24,916 nucleotides of DNA, taken from an uncultured Eubacteriales bacterium. Lineage in GTDB: Bacteria; Bacillota; Clostridia; Oscillospirales; CAG-272. The position numbers were made by a program, and so were the translations under genes. The notes under the pieces were generated by a model. That model worked only from the letters and a program-made list of their open reading frames with translations. It was not told the origin of the DNA and did no database searches. Location: positions 1-24,916 of the forward strand of contig URCP01000034.1 of NCBI GenBank assembly GCA_900546315.1, read 5' to 3'. Shown here piece by piece: positions 16,635 to 22,959 of the stretch (positions are counted from its first letter, which is position 1; the number at the start of each line of letters is the position of its first letter).

Positions 16635-17854
16635 AGAAAAGATTTTCCGCGCTTCTTCTGACCGCCCTTATCGGGGCATCGATGCTCATGCCGGTATCCG
16701 CCGACGAGCCGGAGTACTCGGACAGTGTCGACTGGAACAAATTCCGCGGGCAGAACGTCACTATAAACGTCTACAACTGGGGCGAGTACATCTCGGTCGA
16801 CGACGGAACCGAGGGCGCGTACGACACAAACCGCGAGTTTGAGGAGCTGACCGGGATAAAGGTCAACTACACGAATTTCGCGTCGAACGAGGAGCTTTAC
16901 GCGAAGCTTAAGAACGGCGGCTCGTCCTATGACGTCATAATCCCGTCCGACTACATGATCGCCCGTATGATCAACGAGGATATGCTCGAGAAGCTCGATT
17001 TCTCGAACATCCCGAATTACGGGAACCTGATCATGGACAAGTTCAAGGGGATGGAATACGACCCGACCGAGGAATACTCGGTGCCCTACACGTGGGGCAT
17101 GGTCGGACTTATCTACAACACTACGCTCGTCGATGATGAGGACGACGTCGGCTCGTGGTCGATACTCTGGAACGAGAAGTACGCGAACGATATCCTGATG
17201 TTCTCAAACTCGCGCGACGCGTTCGCGATTGCCTGCAAGTATCTCGGCTACTCGATGAACACGACCGACGAGAAGGAACTGAAGAGCGCGGCGTCGGCTC
17301 TGACCGACCAGAAGCTGCTCGTACAGGCGTATGTCATGGATGAGATCTTCGACAAAATGACCGGAGGCGAGGCGGCGCTCGCTCCGTATTACGCGGGCGA
17401 CGCCATCACGATGATCGGGGACAATCCCGACCTCGCCTACTCGGTCCCGCGCGAGGGCACGAACCTGTTCATAGACGCCATGTGCATTCCGAAGGGCGCG
17501 AAGAACAAGGAAGCCGCCGAGATGTACATCAACTTCATGTGCGAGACGAAGACCGCGCTGAAGAACATCGAGTACATCGGCTATTCGACACCGCAGAAGG
17601 AGGTTCCGGAGTATCTCGACCCCGAGCTCGCCGAGAACCCGATATCCTACCCGTCCGACGACGTCCTCGCGAACACCGAGGCGTTCATCGCGCTCCCGAA
17701 CGGCACGACGAAGCTGATGGATCAGCTCTGGACGTCGATACTCTCCGCGAACGAGACGGCGCCGTGGACCGTTCCGGTGTTCCTTGTCGCATGCCTCGCA
17801 CTGTCGATATCAATCAATGTTATCAGGGCGAGAAAGAAGAAGCACGGAAACTGA
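16631..17854 (+). CDS. potD: Spermidine/putrescine-binding protein PotD with a C-terminal membrane anchor
   Basis: This 407-residue substrate-binding protein captures polyamines outside the membrane for PotABC. The signal peptide is residues 1-24, with a probable cut after VSA. No lipobox cysteine is present. The mature part opens with INVYNWGEYIS, the usual PotD start, and continues with SYDVIIPSDYM and VPYTWGMVGLIYN, the polyamine-binding lobe blocks. The unusual feature is the end. After the binding domain comes a hydrophobic stretch (about 379-398, WTVPVFLVACLALSISINVI) and a basic tail RARKKKHGN, which looks like a C-terminal transmembrane anchor with a cytoplasmic tail. This would replace the lipid anchor used by most Gram-positive binding proteins. 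The start at 16631 has AAGGAGG upstream and overlaps potC. Confidence 0.93.
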   Translation: MKKRFSALLLTALIGASMLMPVSADEPEYSDSVDWNKFRGQNVTINVYNWGEYISVDDGTEGAYDTNREFEELTGIKVNYTNFASNEELYAKLKNGGSSYDVIIPSDYMIARMINEDMLEKLDFSNIPNYGNLIMDKFKGMEYDPTEEYSVPYTWGMVGLIYNTTLVDDEDDVGSWSILWNEKYANDILMFSNSRDAFAIACKYLGYSMNTTDEKELKSAASALTDQKLLVQAYVMDEIFDKMTGGEAALAPYYAGDAITMIGDNPDLAYSVPREGTNLFIDAMCIPKGAKNKEAAEMYINFMCETKTALKNIEYIGYSTPQKEVPEYLDPELAENPISYPSDDVLANTEAFIALPNGTTKLMDQLWTSILSANETAPWTVPVFLVACLALSISINVIRARKKKHGN

Positions 17855-17860
17855 ATATGA

Positions 17861-17900
17861 AGATTCCCCGGCGGATGATTTCGTCGGGGAATCTGATTTT
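17861..17900 (+). terminator. potABCD terminator
   Basis: AGATTCCCCGGCG (17861-17873) pairs with CGTCGGGGAATCT (17882-17894; one G-U pair) around an 8-base loop, followed by GATTTTAT. It lies 6 bases after the potD stop. Confidence 0.8.
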
Positions 17901-17992
17901 ATCCGGATGACTTATCGGGCAGCTTTCCGCGGCTGATATCGATACCGAGCGCGCCGAGCAATGATGCCCATCACGGCGGCTGTGCAGAAAAG

Positions 17993-18083
17993 CCGACGCC
18001 ATCTGCGGGTAAGATGCGGATGGTGTCAGCCGTAAAAGCGGTTCCGGGATTGTCGACGCAATGCCGAAGGGGAACCTGATTTT
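17993..18083 (+). other. Structured intergenic element after potD, possible small RNA or 3'-UTR element
   Basis: Hairpin 1 joins GACGCCATCTGC (17995-18006) to GCGGATGGTGTC (18016-18027). It has two G-U pairs that hold only in + strand RNA, and the pairing continues outward with one mismatch. Hairpin 2 joins GGTTCC (18041-18046) to GGAACC (about 18071-18076), with an inner ATTG/CAAT pairing, and TGATTTTCTTT follows like a terminator. No clear + strand promoter was found. The element fills much of the 307-base gap between the converging potD and folT genes. The remainder (17905-17992 and 18084-18161) shows no gene I can support. I do not recognise a known RNA family here. Confidence 0.35.
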
Positions 18084-18161
18084 CTTTACTGAATTATACC
18101 ACTGCGATGCTTCAGAATAAACGTCAAAAAACGAATTTATTGTGAACGTGTCCCGATGCCA

Positions 18162-18884
18162 TTATTTGTTTGGCAGATAAACGAAATAGTACAGCCCGAC
18201 AAAGAGCGCGGAGAGAACGAACAGAACCGAGAGGAGCACCGCGTTTTTTTTCGTGAACGTGAACTTTTCCTGCCCTGCGGGAATCAGTCCGAGCTTTGTC
18301 AGCGGCAGGACCATCGCGGACAGAAACAGGATGAGAAGGAACGACTCAGCGGGGAAGAGCGCCAGATTCTTCACGACTCTCGGGAGAGTGATGAACTTGC
18401 TCGACTTACCGTTGTTCAGTATCAGGTAGTACCAGTTGAGAATCGCGGGATTCAGGACGTAGTTGCAGGCGGCGACGACGAAGAAGCGCGAGAGGATTAT
18501 CCGTGTGCTCGTCAGCTTCTGCCTCCAGAGCATCAGCGCGAAGATCAGCGACCCCGCGATCTCGACGAACACGAACGGGAAGAAATACGCTCCGCCCGAC
18601 GGGTCGACAAGGACTCCGAGCGTGTCGGATATCACCGCCCCGATGACCGCCATGACAGGACCGAAGATCATCGCCCCGAGCGAGTTCACGAAAAAACCGA
18701 ACGTGATGTTGAGATCCTGTCCGACCGGTATTTTCGTTCCCTTGAGGGCAATTCTGAGCGCGATAAGCATGGCGGCGACGCAGAGGACGCGGACGTCTTT
18801 CAGCTGAAGCGCCGCCTCGCGCCAGTATCCGCCGGTGAAGACGTCGCGGGTTGTGAACATTTTCTTTTCTTTCGAAGACTGCAT
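18162..18884 (-). CDS. folT: Folate-family ECF transporter S component
   Basis: This is a membrane protein of 240 residues with about six hydrophobic helices. It is a substrate-binding S component of an energy-coupling-factor vitamin transporter. LGAMIFGPVMAVIGAVISDTLG and the FPFVFVEIAG segment are typical of the folate-type S components. The upstream THF riboswitch independently points to folate as cargo. It would work with an EcfAA'T module encoded elsewhere, which is not in this window. The ATG at 18884 follows AAGGAGG with a 7-base spacer, a ribosome site held inside a hairpin. The gene converges on potD. Confidence 0.9.
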   Translation of the reverse strand: MQSSKEKKMFTTRDVFTGGYWREAALQLKDVRVLCVAAMLIALRIALKGTKIPVGQDLNITFGFFVNSLGAMIFGPVMAVIGAVISDTLGVLVDPSGGAYFFPFVFVEIAGSLIFALMLWRQKLTSTRIILSRFFVVAACNYVLNPAILNWYYLILNNGKSSKFITLPRVVKNLALFPAESFLLILFLSAMVLPLTKLGLIPAGQEKFTFTKKNAVLLSVLFVLSALFVGLYYFVYLPNK

Positions 18885-18889
18885 AAAAT

Positions 18890-18936
18890 AACCTCCTTGA
18901 TATGCAGCATTCCGACAGGCAGCATATAAGGAAGTT
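18890..18936 (-). promoter_or_regulatory. Ribosome-site-sequestering hairpin of the folT leader
   Basis: On the minus strand AACTTCCTTATATGC pairs almost perfectly with GCATATCAAGGAGGTT, so the AAGGAGG ribosome site of folT lies in the right arm. This is the likely expression platform of the riboswitch, giving control of translation. A second TTCCTTAA stretch at 18945-18952 could be an alternative partner. Confidence 0.7.
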
Positions 18937-18965
18937 ATCCGTTAAGGAAATTCTCCGGGTATGCG

Positions 18966-19068
18966 ACAGCGGGATGCGACCCTGACACCGCAGTAATCCT
19001 TAGGATTCTTTCGTTCCGGCGACAACTCCCCGTCCGCCGGACACTTCACGCGTCATGGTCTACTCTGT
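18966..19068 (-). promoter_or_regulatory. Tetrahydrofolate (THF) riboswitch aptamer
   Basis: Reading the minus strand, the signature blocks of the THF riboswitch appear in order: ACAG-AGUAG at the 5' side, then GCGUGAAGUG, a GC-rich hairpin with CGGGGAGUUG in it, AACGAAAG, UGCGGUGUCAGGG, and GCAUCC-CG-CUGU closing the first stem (ACAG with CUGU). This matches the known folT aptamer closely, including the 3' GGUG...GCAUCC block that forms the ligand pocket. It sits 82 bases before folT. TATTAT at 19074-19079 is placed where a -10 element would start the transcript at the aptamer, but I see no good -35. Nothing else is evident in 19085-19250. Confidence 0.85.
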
Positions 19069-19255
19069 GCGATATAATACGTCGTCCGAGCGGTTTTCCG
19101 TCCGGCGCGTATTCTGAATTTATCGACATATATATGATACCACTTCCCGGCGCTCTTTTCAAGCGCAAAAACAGACGAACTTCGCCCGCCCGCCGCCGGT
19201 TTTCAGTACATCCCTGACAATTCCGAAAAAAAGCAAAAAACTTTGCTCAAACCCC

Positions 19256-19284
19256 TTGACAAACGCTTTCGTTTGTGGTATAAT
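19256..19284 (+). promoter_or_regulatory. Consensus promoter of the tRNA-Met/tRNA-Glu genes
   Basis: TTGACA (19256-19261), 17 bases, TATAAT (19279-19284): a perfect sigma-A promoter, as expected for stable RNA genes. The 5' leader contains a small inverted repeat, CACTCG (19292-19297) with CGAGTG (19318-19323). Confidence 0.9.
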
Positions 19285-19328
19285 ATTTAAGCACTCGTGA
19301 GTGAGACTCAAAAGGTCCGAGTGAATAT

Positions 19329-19405
19329 GGCGGAGTAGCTCAGCTGGCTAGAGCAACCGGTTCATACCCGGTAGGTCATGGGTTCAAGTCCAATCTCCGC
19401 TACCA
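19329..19405 (+). tRNA. tRNA-Met (CAT), elongator type
   Basis: It has 77 bases, with acceptor GGCGGAG pairing to CTCCGCT (one G-U) and an encoded CCA. The D-arm is AGCTCAGCTGGCTAGAGC. The anticodon stem ACCGG/CCGGT holds the loop TTCATAC with anticodon CAT at 19363-19365. The T-loop is GGTTCAAGTCC. A paired first base (G-U) and no GGG/CCC anticodon stem argue against initiator tRNA. The body closely resembles the Bacillus elongator tRNA-Met. Confidence 0.95.
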
Positions 19406-19432
19406 TTTTCCGGCCAACAGGTCGGGAATTCC

Positions 19433-19507
19433 GGCCCGTTGGTCAAGCGGTTAAGACACGGCCCTTTCACGGCTGTAACATGGGTTCGATTCCCGTACGG
19501 GTCACCA
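19433..19507 (+). tRNA. tRNA-Glu (TTC)
   Basis: It has 75 bases, with acceptor GGCCCGT pairing to ACGGGTC (one G-U) and an encoded CCA. The anticodon loop CTTTCAC carries TTC at 19466-19468, and the T-arm is GGGTTCGATTCCC. It lies 27 bases after tRNA-Met and is probably cotranscribed. Its last 13 bases plus flank recur at 19560. Confidence 0.95.
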
Positions 19508-19516
19508 AGAACGATT

Positions 19517-19558
19517 TCAGACGAACACCAATCGTTGGTGTTCGTCTGATTTTTGTTT
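19517..19558 (+). terminator. Terminator of the tRNA operon
   Basis: A perfect 15-base stem (19517-19531 with 19535-19549) around the loop TCG is followed by TTTTTGTTTT. It is one of the best intrinsic terminators in the window. Confidence 0.92.
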
Positions 19559-19559
19559 T

Positions 19560-19572
19560 GGGTCACCAAGAA
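19560..19572 (+). repeat. Direct repeat of the tRNA-Glu 3' end
   Basis: GGGTCACCAAGAA at 19560-19572 repeats exactly 19499-19511, which spans the acceptor end, the CCA and four following bases of tRNA-Glu. The copies are 61 bases apart, with the terminator between them. It may be a remnant of a tandem tRNA duplication or an attachment-site scar. Confidence 0.75.
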
Positions 19573-19575
19573 TCT

Positions 19576-19608
19576 GCGCGCGATTCTGTCGCGTGTTTTT
19601 TCTTTTTC
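19576..19608 (+). terminator. Second terminator downstream of the tRNA genes
   Basis: GCGCGCGA (19576-19583) pairs with TCGCGTGT (19589-19596; two G-U pairs) around a 5-base loop, followed by TTTTTCTTTTTCT. It lies directly after the duplicated tRNA-Glu tail. Confidence 0.7.
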
Positions 19609-19624
19609 TGTCCAGCAGAAAAGC

Positions 19625-19668
19625 AGCCCCGTGCTATCGGTCAGCGACTTTTTGGCACGGGGCTTTTC
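19625..19668. terminator. Hairpin terminator at the 3' end of the GNAT gene
   Basis: AGCCCCGTGC (19625-19634) pairs with GCACGGGGCT (19655-19664). T-rich sequence follows on the + side (TTTTCTT), and GCTTTT follows on the minus side, so it can stop transcription in both directions. The leftward acetyltransferase gene ends 5 bases away. Confidence 0.7.
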
Positions 19669-20118
19669 TTATTTCACCGGTCTCACGAACAGCCCGTCGG
19701 TGGTTCCGTATATGGTCATGTAATAGCCGAGCCTTGTGAAGCCATATTTCTCGTAGAGCCCGACCTCTCCGCTCATTATGTACAGCTTTTCGTACCCGAG
19801 CGACGCGGCGTAGTCCGAGACGGTGTCAATCATCTTCTCTGACAGGCGTTTCCCGCGGTGCTCTTCATCCACGAACACGAAGCCGCAGAACGGCGTGAAG
19901 CCGTACTCCGCCGGTATCTCGTCGGTCAGGGCGAAGGTGCAGAACCCGACGACCTCATCGTCCGCGACTGCGGCGACTACCCGCTCAATATCTGAAAAAT
20001 CGTTCCGCCGCATCTTTTCCGCGAGCATTGGTCCGGCACGCCATGAGCACCTCTCCGCGAGAGCCGCGGTCTTGTTCCAGTAGATGTCGCCTTTTTGCAT
20101 TATGTGTATATGGGTCAT
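19669..20118 (-). CDS. GNAT-family N-acetyltransferase
   Basis: It is a 149-residue single-domain acetyl-CoA-dependent acetyltransferase. The acetyl-CoA loop is VDEEHRGKRLSEKMI near residues 83-97 (motif A, R-G-K-R-L in place of the usual R-G-x-G-x). A C-terminal GLYEKYGFTRLGYY is the common motif B ending. The acceptor (small molecule, antibiotic or protein) cannot be told. The start has CGGAGG upstream with 6-base spacing, and its own perfect promoter suggests it stands alone. No partner gene is evident. Confidence 0.88.
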   Translation of the reverse strand: MTHIHIMQKGDIYWNKTAALAERCSWRAGPMLAEKMRRNDFSDIERVVAAVADDEVVGFCTFALTDEIPAEYGFTPFCGFVFVDEEHRGKRLSEKMIDTVSDYAASLGYEKLYIMSGEVGLYEKYGFTRLGYYMTIYGTTDGLFVRPVK

Positions 20119-20139
20119 AGATATCCTCCGTTTTTCTGA

Positions 20140-20168
20140 ATTATATCATGTTTTGATATCGCTGTCAA
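20140..20168 (-). promoter_or_regulatory. Consensus promoter of the GNAT gene
   Basis: On the minus strand TTGACA (20168-20163), 17 bases and TATAAT (20145-20140) match the consensus perfectly, about 20 bases before the start codon. The mRNA leader is therefore very short. Confidence 0.85.
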
Positions 20169-20201
20169 GTCCCGGAATCCGTTTTACCCGAATATTCCGA
20201 A

Positions 20202-20243
20202 AAGGCTTCACGGAATCGACCGTGAAGCCTTTCGCTTTTTTTT
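20202..20243. terminator. Terminator after the SLH-protein gene
   Basis: AAGGCTTCACGG (20202-20213) pairs perfectly with CCGTGAAGCCTT (20220-20231) around a 6-base loop. T-rich sequence is on both sides: a long T-run on the + strand up to 20243 and TTTTC on the minus strand. The leftward SLH gene ends at 20245. Confidence 0.75.
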
Positions 20244-20244
20244 G

Positions 20245-21501
20245 TTATCCTGCGCGTCTGAGTATTACCGCCGACGCAAGCTGTGCCGCCTCGGCTCTCG
20301 TCACTTCCCTGTAGGGCGCGAACGAGCTGCCGTCGCCCCTCAGTATGCCGTCAGCTGCGAGCGCCGACATCGCGCCTCTCGCCCACGCCGGGACGCTCTC
20401 GTCGGAGAAGACGGCGATCTGCGCGTCTGAGGACGAGCTTCCGGTCAGTCTCTGGAGCATGACCGCCGCCTCCGCGCGGGTGATTCTATTGTTCGGGCAG
20501 AAGAAGAGCTGCCCGTCGCGCTCGACGCCCCTGACGACGCCGATCGCCTCCGCCGCCGCGACCTCGCCCCGGCAGCTTTCGGGTATCTCCGCGTCATCCG
20601 CGAAGCCGGTCGTGTTCACGCTGAAGCCGTCGTAGCCCGCCGCCTTCATTATGACAGACAGGTACTCGGCGCGGCTGACATACTCGTCAGGATGGAACGA
20701 GCCGCCCTCATCGAAGACTCCGGCGCCAGTGCAGAGAAGCACCGCCGAGTTTGCCCAGTGCCCGTCCATATCGTCGAACGCCGCCGCCGTAGGCTTTGTC
20801 ACGCGGAGGGTCTGCTTCACGACGTTCGAGCGCCCGCCGAACTTATCGGTGCAGCGCGCGGTGAAGCTGTCCTTGCCAGTGTAGCCCTCGTCCGGCGTGT
20901 ACATGAAGTATCCGCGCGACGCGTCCGTGAAGCTCAAGGTTCCATGCTTCGGTCCGGAGATGATCTCGAACTTCACCGTGTCGCCATCGGGGTCGACAGA
21001 CGACAGAGTTCCGATATATCCGGCGCCGGGGAAGACTCCCGCGTCGATCGCGTCCGGCTGTGTGATCACCGGGGCGCCGTTAATGTTCTCGAGCGCGAAG
21101 ACCGTGCAGGTGTAGCCGGGTCCGCTCTTTCCGACGCTGAAGGTGAAGGTCGCCTCACAGGGCGCGCCGTCCGGGACGAATCTCAGGGACGAGAGCTTTG
21201 AGCGGGAGACGCGGTCGCCGGTTTTTACCTCTTTTTCACCGAGCTTCAGTTTTCCTCCGGTCGGGAGACTGCGGATGGTGATGCGCTTGACGCGGTCGAC
21301 TCCGAGAGCCTCGGCGAAGTCCTGCTCCGAGAAGTATATGTCGTGTTCGTACTGACCGCTCAGGACGACTCCCGCGTCCTCCGCGATGACGTCGAGCCCG
21401 GGCGAGAGAAGCCCGTCTGACGCCGCCGCCGTCGCCGCCAGCAGAGCCGCTAAAAGTCCCGCCGCGGATGATGTCAACAGCATTTTTGTTTTGTTGTTCA
21501 T
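20245..21501 (-). CDS. Secreted SLH-domain surface protein with cadherin/Ig-like repeats
   Basis: It has 418 residues. A signal peptide (1 to about 28, cut near ATAAA) is followed by two beta-sandwich-like parts. The first, about 45-140, includes SLPTGGKLKLGEKEV. The second, about 143-232, includes SVDPDGDTVKFEI, GPKHGTLSF and YTPDEGYTGKDSFT, typical of cadherin/VCBS-like modules. Three S-layer-homology domains follow at about 238-293, 300-352 and 362-416, each with a SRAE/TRAE motif (VSRAE, ITRAE, VTRAE). These bind pyruvylated secondary cell-wall polymer and hold the protein on the Gram-positive surface. No catalytic domain is visible. The start has AGGAGG 9 bases upstream. It looks like a single-gene unit. 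Confidence 0.9.
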   Translation of the reverse strand: MNNKTKMLLTSSAAGLLAALLAATAAASDGLLSPGLDVIAEDAGVVLSGQYEHDIYFSEQDFAEALGVDRVKRITIRSLPTGGKLKLGEKEVKTGDRVSRSKLSSLRFVPDGAPCEATFTFSVGKSGPGYTCTVFALENINGAPVITQPDAIDAGVFPGAGYIGTLSSVDPDGDTVKFEIISGPKHGTLSFTDASRGYFMYTPDEGYTGKDSFTARCTDKFGGRSNVVKQTLRVTKPTAAAFDDMDGHWANSAVLLCTGAGVFDEGGSFHPDEYVSRAEYLSVIMKAAGYDGFSVNTTGFADDAEIPESCRGEVAAAEAIGVVRGVERDGQLFFCPNNRITRAEAAVMLQRLTGSSSSDAQIAVFSDESVPAWARGAMSALAADGILRGDGSSFAPYREVTRAEAAQLASAVILRRAG

Positions 21502-21532
21502 GGATATTACCTCCTGATTTGAAGTGCACAGC

Positions 21533-21579
21533 TATTTTTTGCCTCTGCCCGGTAAATTATGCACCGACAGCAAAAAATA
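21533..21579. repeat. Inverted repeat in the leader of the SLH-protein gene
   Basis: TATTTTTTGC (21533-21542) and GCAAAAAATA (21570-21579) are perfect 10-base complements 27 bases apart. A small hairpin GCGGC-GATT-GCCGC lies at 21589-21602. These occupy the 239-base gap between the leftward SLH gene and ilvE. No confident minus-strand promoter was seen. Confidence 0.4.
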
Positions 21580-21676
21580 CGGCTTTATGCGGCGATTGCC
21601 GCCGAACACAAAAAATATTAATGTGCACGCGGCTGTATTCCGTAAAAATTTTCCAATCGGTATTTACTTTATTTGG

Positions 21677-21705
21677 TTGAATTATTAACAACTTTGCGGT
21701 ATAAT
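21677..21705 (+). promoter_or_regulatory. Promoter of ilvE
   Basis: TTGAAT (21677-21682), 17 bases, TATAAT (21700-21705). The leader is only about 30 bases, too short for a T-box or a leader-peptide attenuator. Confidence 0.8.
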
Positions 21706-21740
21706 GGAGATATATAAATTTTTATGGAGGTTCTCCAACA

Positions 21741-22811
21741 ATGATGGATATCAGAATAGAAAAAACAACCTGCCCTAAGGCAAAACCGGACTGGTCGCAT
21801 CTCGGCTTCGGACACATCTTCACGGATCATATGTTCATTATGAACTATACCGAGGGTCAGGGCTGGCACGACGCGCGTGTCGTCCCGTACCAGAACTTCT
21901 CGCTTGATCCGGCGTCGATGGTCTTCCATTACGGTCAGGAGATGTTCGAGGGTCTGAAGGCTTACCGCCGCGCCGACGGTCACATCCAGCTCTTCCGCCC
22001 GCAGAAGAACATCGAGCGTATGAACCACACGAACGACCGTCTCTGCATCCCGCGCGTCGATCCGGACGATGTCCTGAACGCGATCAAGACGCTTGTCGAG
22101 GTCGATAAGGATTGGGTCCCGTCCGCGGAGGGCACTTCGCTCTATATCCGTCCGTTCATTTTCGCGACCGACGCTCATCTCGGCGTCCATGTCTCGAAGA
22201 CCTATATCTTCGCTATAATCCTCTCCCCGTCCGGATCCTATTACGCCGCCGGCATCAACCCGGTCAAGATCTACATCGAGGACGAGTATGTCCGCGCCGT
22301 CAAGGGCGGCACCGGATTCGCCAAGTGCGGAGGCAACTACGCGGCGTCGCTCATCGGTCAGAAGAAAGCTGAGGAGCTCGGCTACGCGCAGGTTCTGTGG
22401 CTCGACGGCGTTGAGCACAAGTACATCGACGAGGTTGGCGCGATGAACGTCTTCTTCGTCATCGACGGCGAGGTCGTCACCCCGACGCTCGAGACCGGGT
22501 CCATACTTCCGGGCGTCACGAGAGCGTCCTGCGTCGAGCTTCTGAAGAGCTGGGGCTACAAGGTCTCTGAGCGCAGACTCGCGGTAAGCGAGGTTCTCGA
22601 GGCACAGAAGAACGGCAAGCTCGACGAGGCGTTCGGCACCGGCACCGCGGCTGTCATCAGCCCGATCGGCGAGCTCTGCGACAAGGGTGAGAAGTTTGTC
22701 ATCAACAACGGCGAGATCGGCCCGATCTCGAAGAAGCTCTACGACAACCTGACCGGTATTCAGTGGGGCAAGCTCGAGGATACTCACGGCTGGATTGTGA
22801 AGGTTGACTGA
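21741..22811 (+). CDS. ilvE: Branched-chain amino acid aminotransferase (long form)
   Basis: This class IV PLP aminotransferase interconverts leucine, isoleucine and valine with their 2-oxo acids, using glutamate. The 356 residues match the longer BCAT2-like subgroup (mammalian and Firmicute type) rather than the roughly 310-residue E. coli IlvE. The PLP lysine is Lys195 in GTGFAKCGGNYAAS. Other blocks are FHYGQEMFEGLKAYR (substrate and PLP loop), LWLDGVEHKYIDEVGAMN and the phosphate-binding FGTGTAAVISPI. GGAGG lies 10 bases before the ATG and sits in a short hairpin, TGGAG-GTT-CTCCA (21725-21737), which could lower initiation. It has its own promoter and terminator and so is a single-gene unit. 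Confidence 0.96.
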   Translation: MMDIRIEKTTCPKAKPDWSHLGFGHIFTDHMFIMNYTEGQGWHDARVVPYQNFSLDPASMVFHYGQEMFEGLKAYRRADGHIQLFRPQKNIERMNHTNDRLCIPRVDPDDVLNAIKTLVEVDKDWVPSAEGTSLYIRPFIFATDAHLGVHVSKTYIFAIILSPSGSYYAAGINPVKIYIEDEYVRAVKGGTGFAKCGGNYAASLIGQKKAEELGYAQVLWLDGVEHKYIDEVGAMNVFFVIDGEVVTPTLETGSILPGVTRASCVELLKSWGYKVSERRLAVSEVLEAQKNGKLDEAFGTGTAAVISPIGELCDKGEKFVINNGEIGPISKKLYDNLTGIQWGKLEDTHGWIVKVD

Positions 22812-22886
22812 GACCTGACAGGTAAATAATGAATCGCCCGGGAATTTGCATTGTGAATCGAGCAGTCCGGGCAGAATCAGAATAAA

Positions 22887-22921
22887 ACAAATGAGCCCGG
22901 AGATCAGTCGGGCTCATTTGT
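22887..22921. terminator. ilvE terminator
   Basis: ACAAATGAGCCCG (22887-22899) pairs perfectly with CGGGCTCATTTGT (22909-22921) around a 9-base loop. The hairpin is strong and its T-tail is modest on the + side. The 148-base gap up to the next gene holds this hairpin and no coding sequence I trust. Confidence 0.75.
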
Positions 22922-22959
22922 CTGTATCCCGACCCGGAAGTGCGAAAGGCGGTGAATCA

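Noticed and set aside
17900..17992. Short minus-strand reading frame containing LLGALGIDISRGKLPDK, resembling the end of a small membrane protein
   Set aside because: It needs a frameshift to join with the upstream hydrophobic reading, and has no start or ribosome site. It could be a gene remnant but the evidence is too thin.
18034..18050. Resemblance of AGCCGTAAAAGCGGTTC to group II intron domain V
   Set aside because: It lacks the GAAA-capped inner stem and catalytic triad layout, and no reverse transcriptase is nearby.
18088..18098. Minus-strand TATAAT with TG extension at 18093-18098
   Set aside because: No -35 element lies at proper spacing, and the RNA structure downstream pairs better on the opposite strand, so I do not call a promoter.
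18156..18929. Open frame of 257 codons antisense to folT
   Set aside because: It is a charge-rich, low-complexity translation that covers a clear six-helix membrane protein and its leader hairpin, so it is a shadow.
21720..21740. A riboswitch or attenuator for ilvE
   Set aside because: The leader is only about 30 bases after the promoter. The sole structure is a 5-base stem at the ribosome site.
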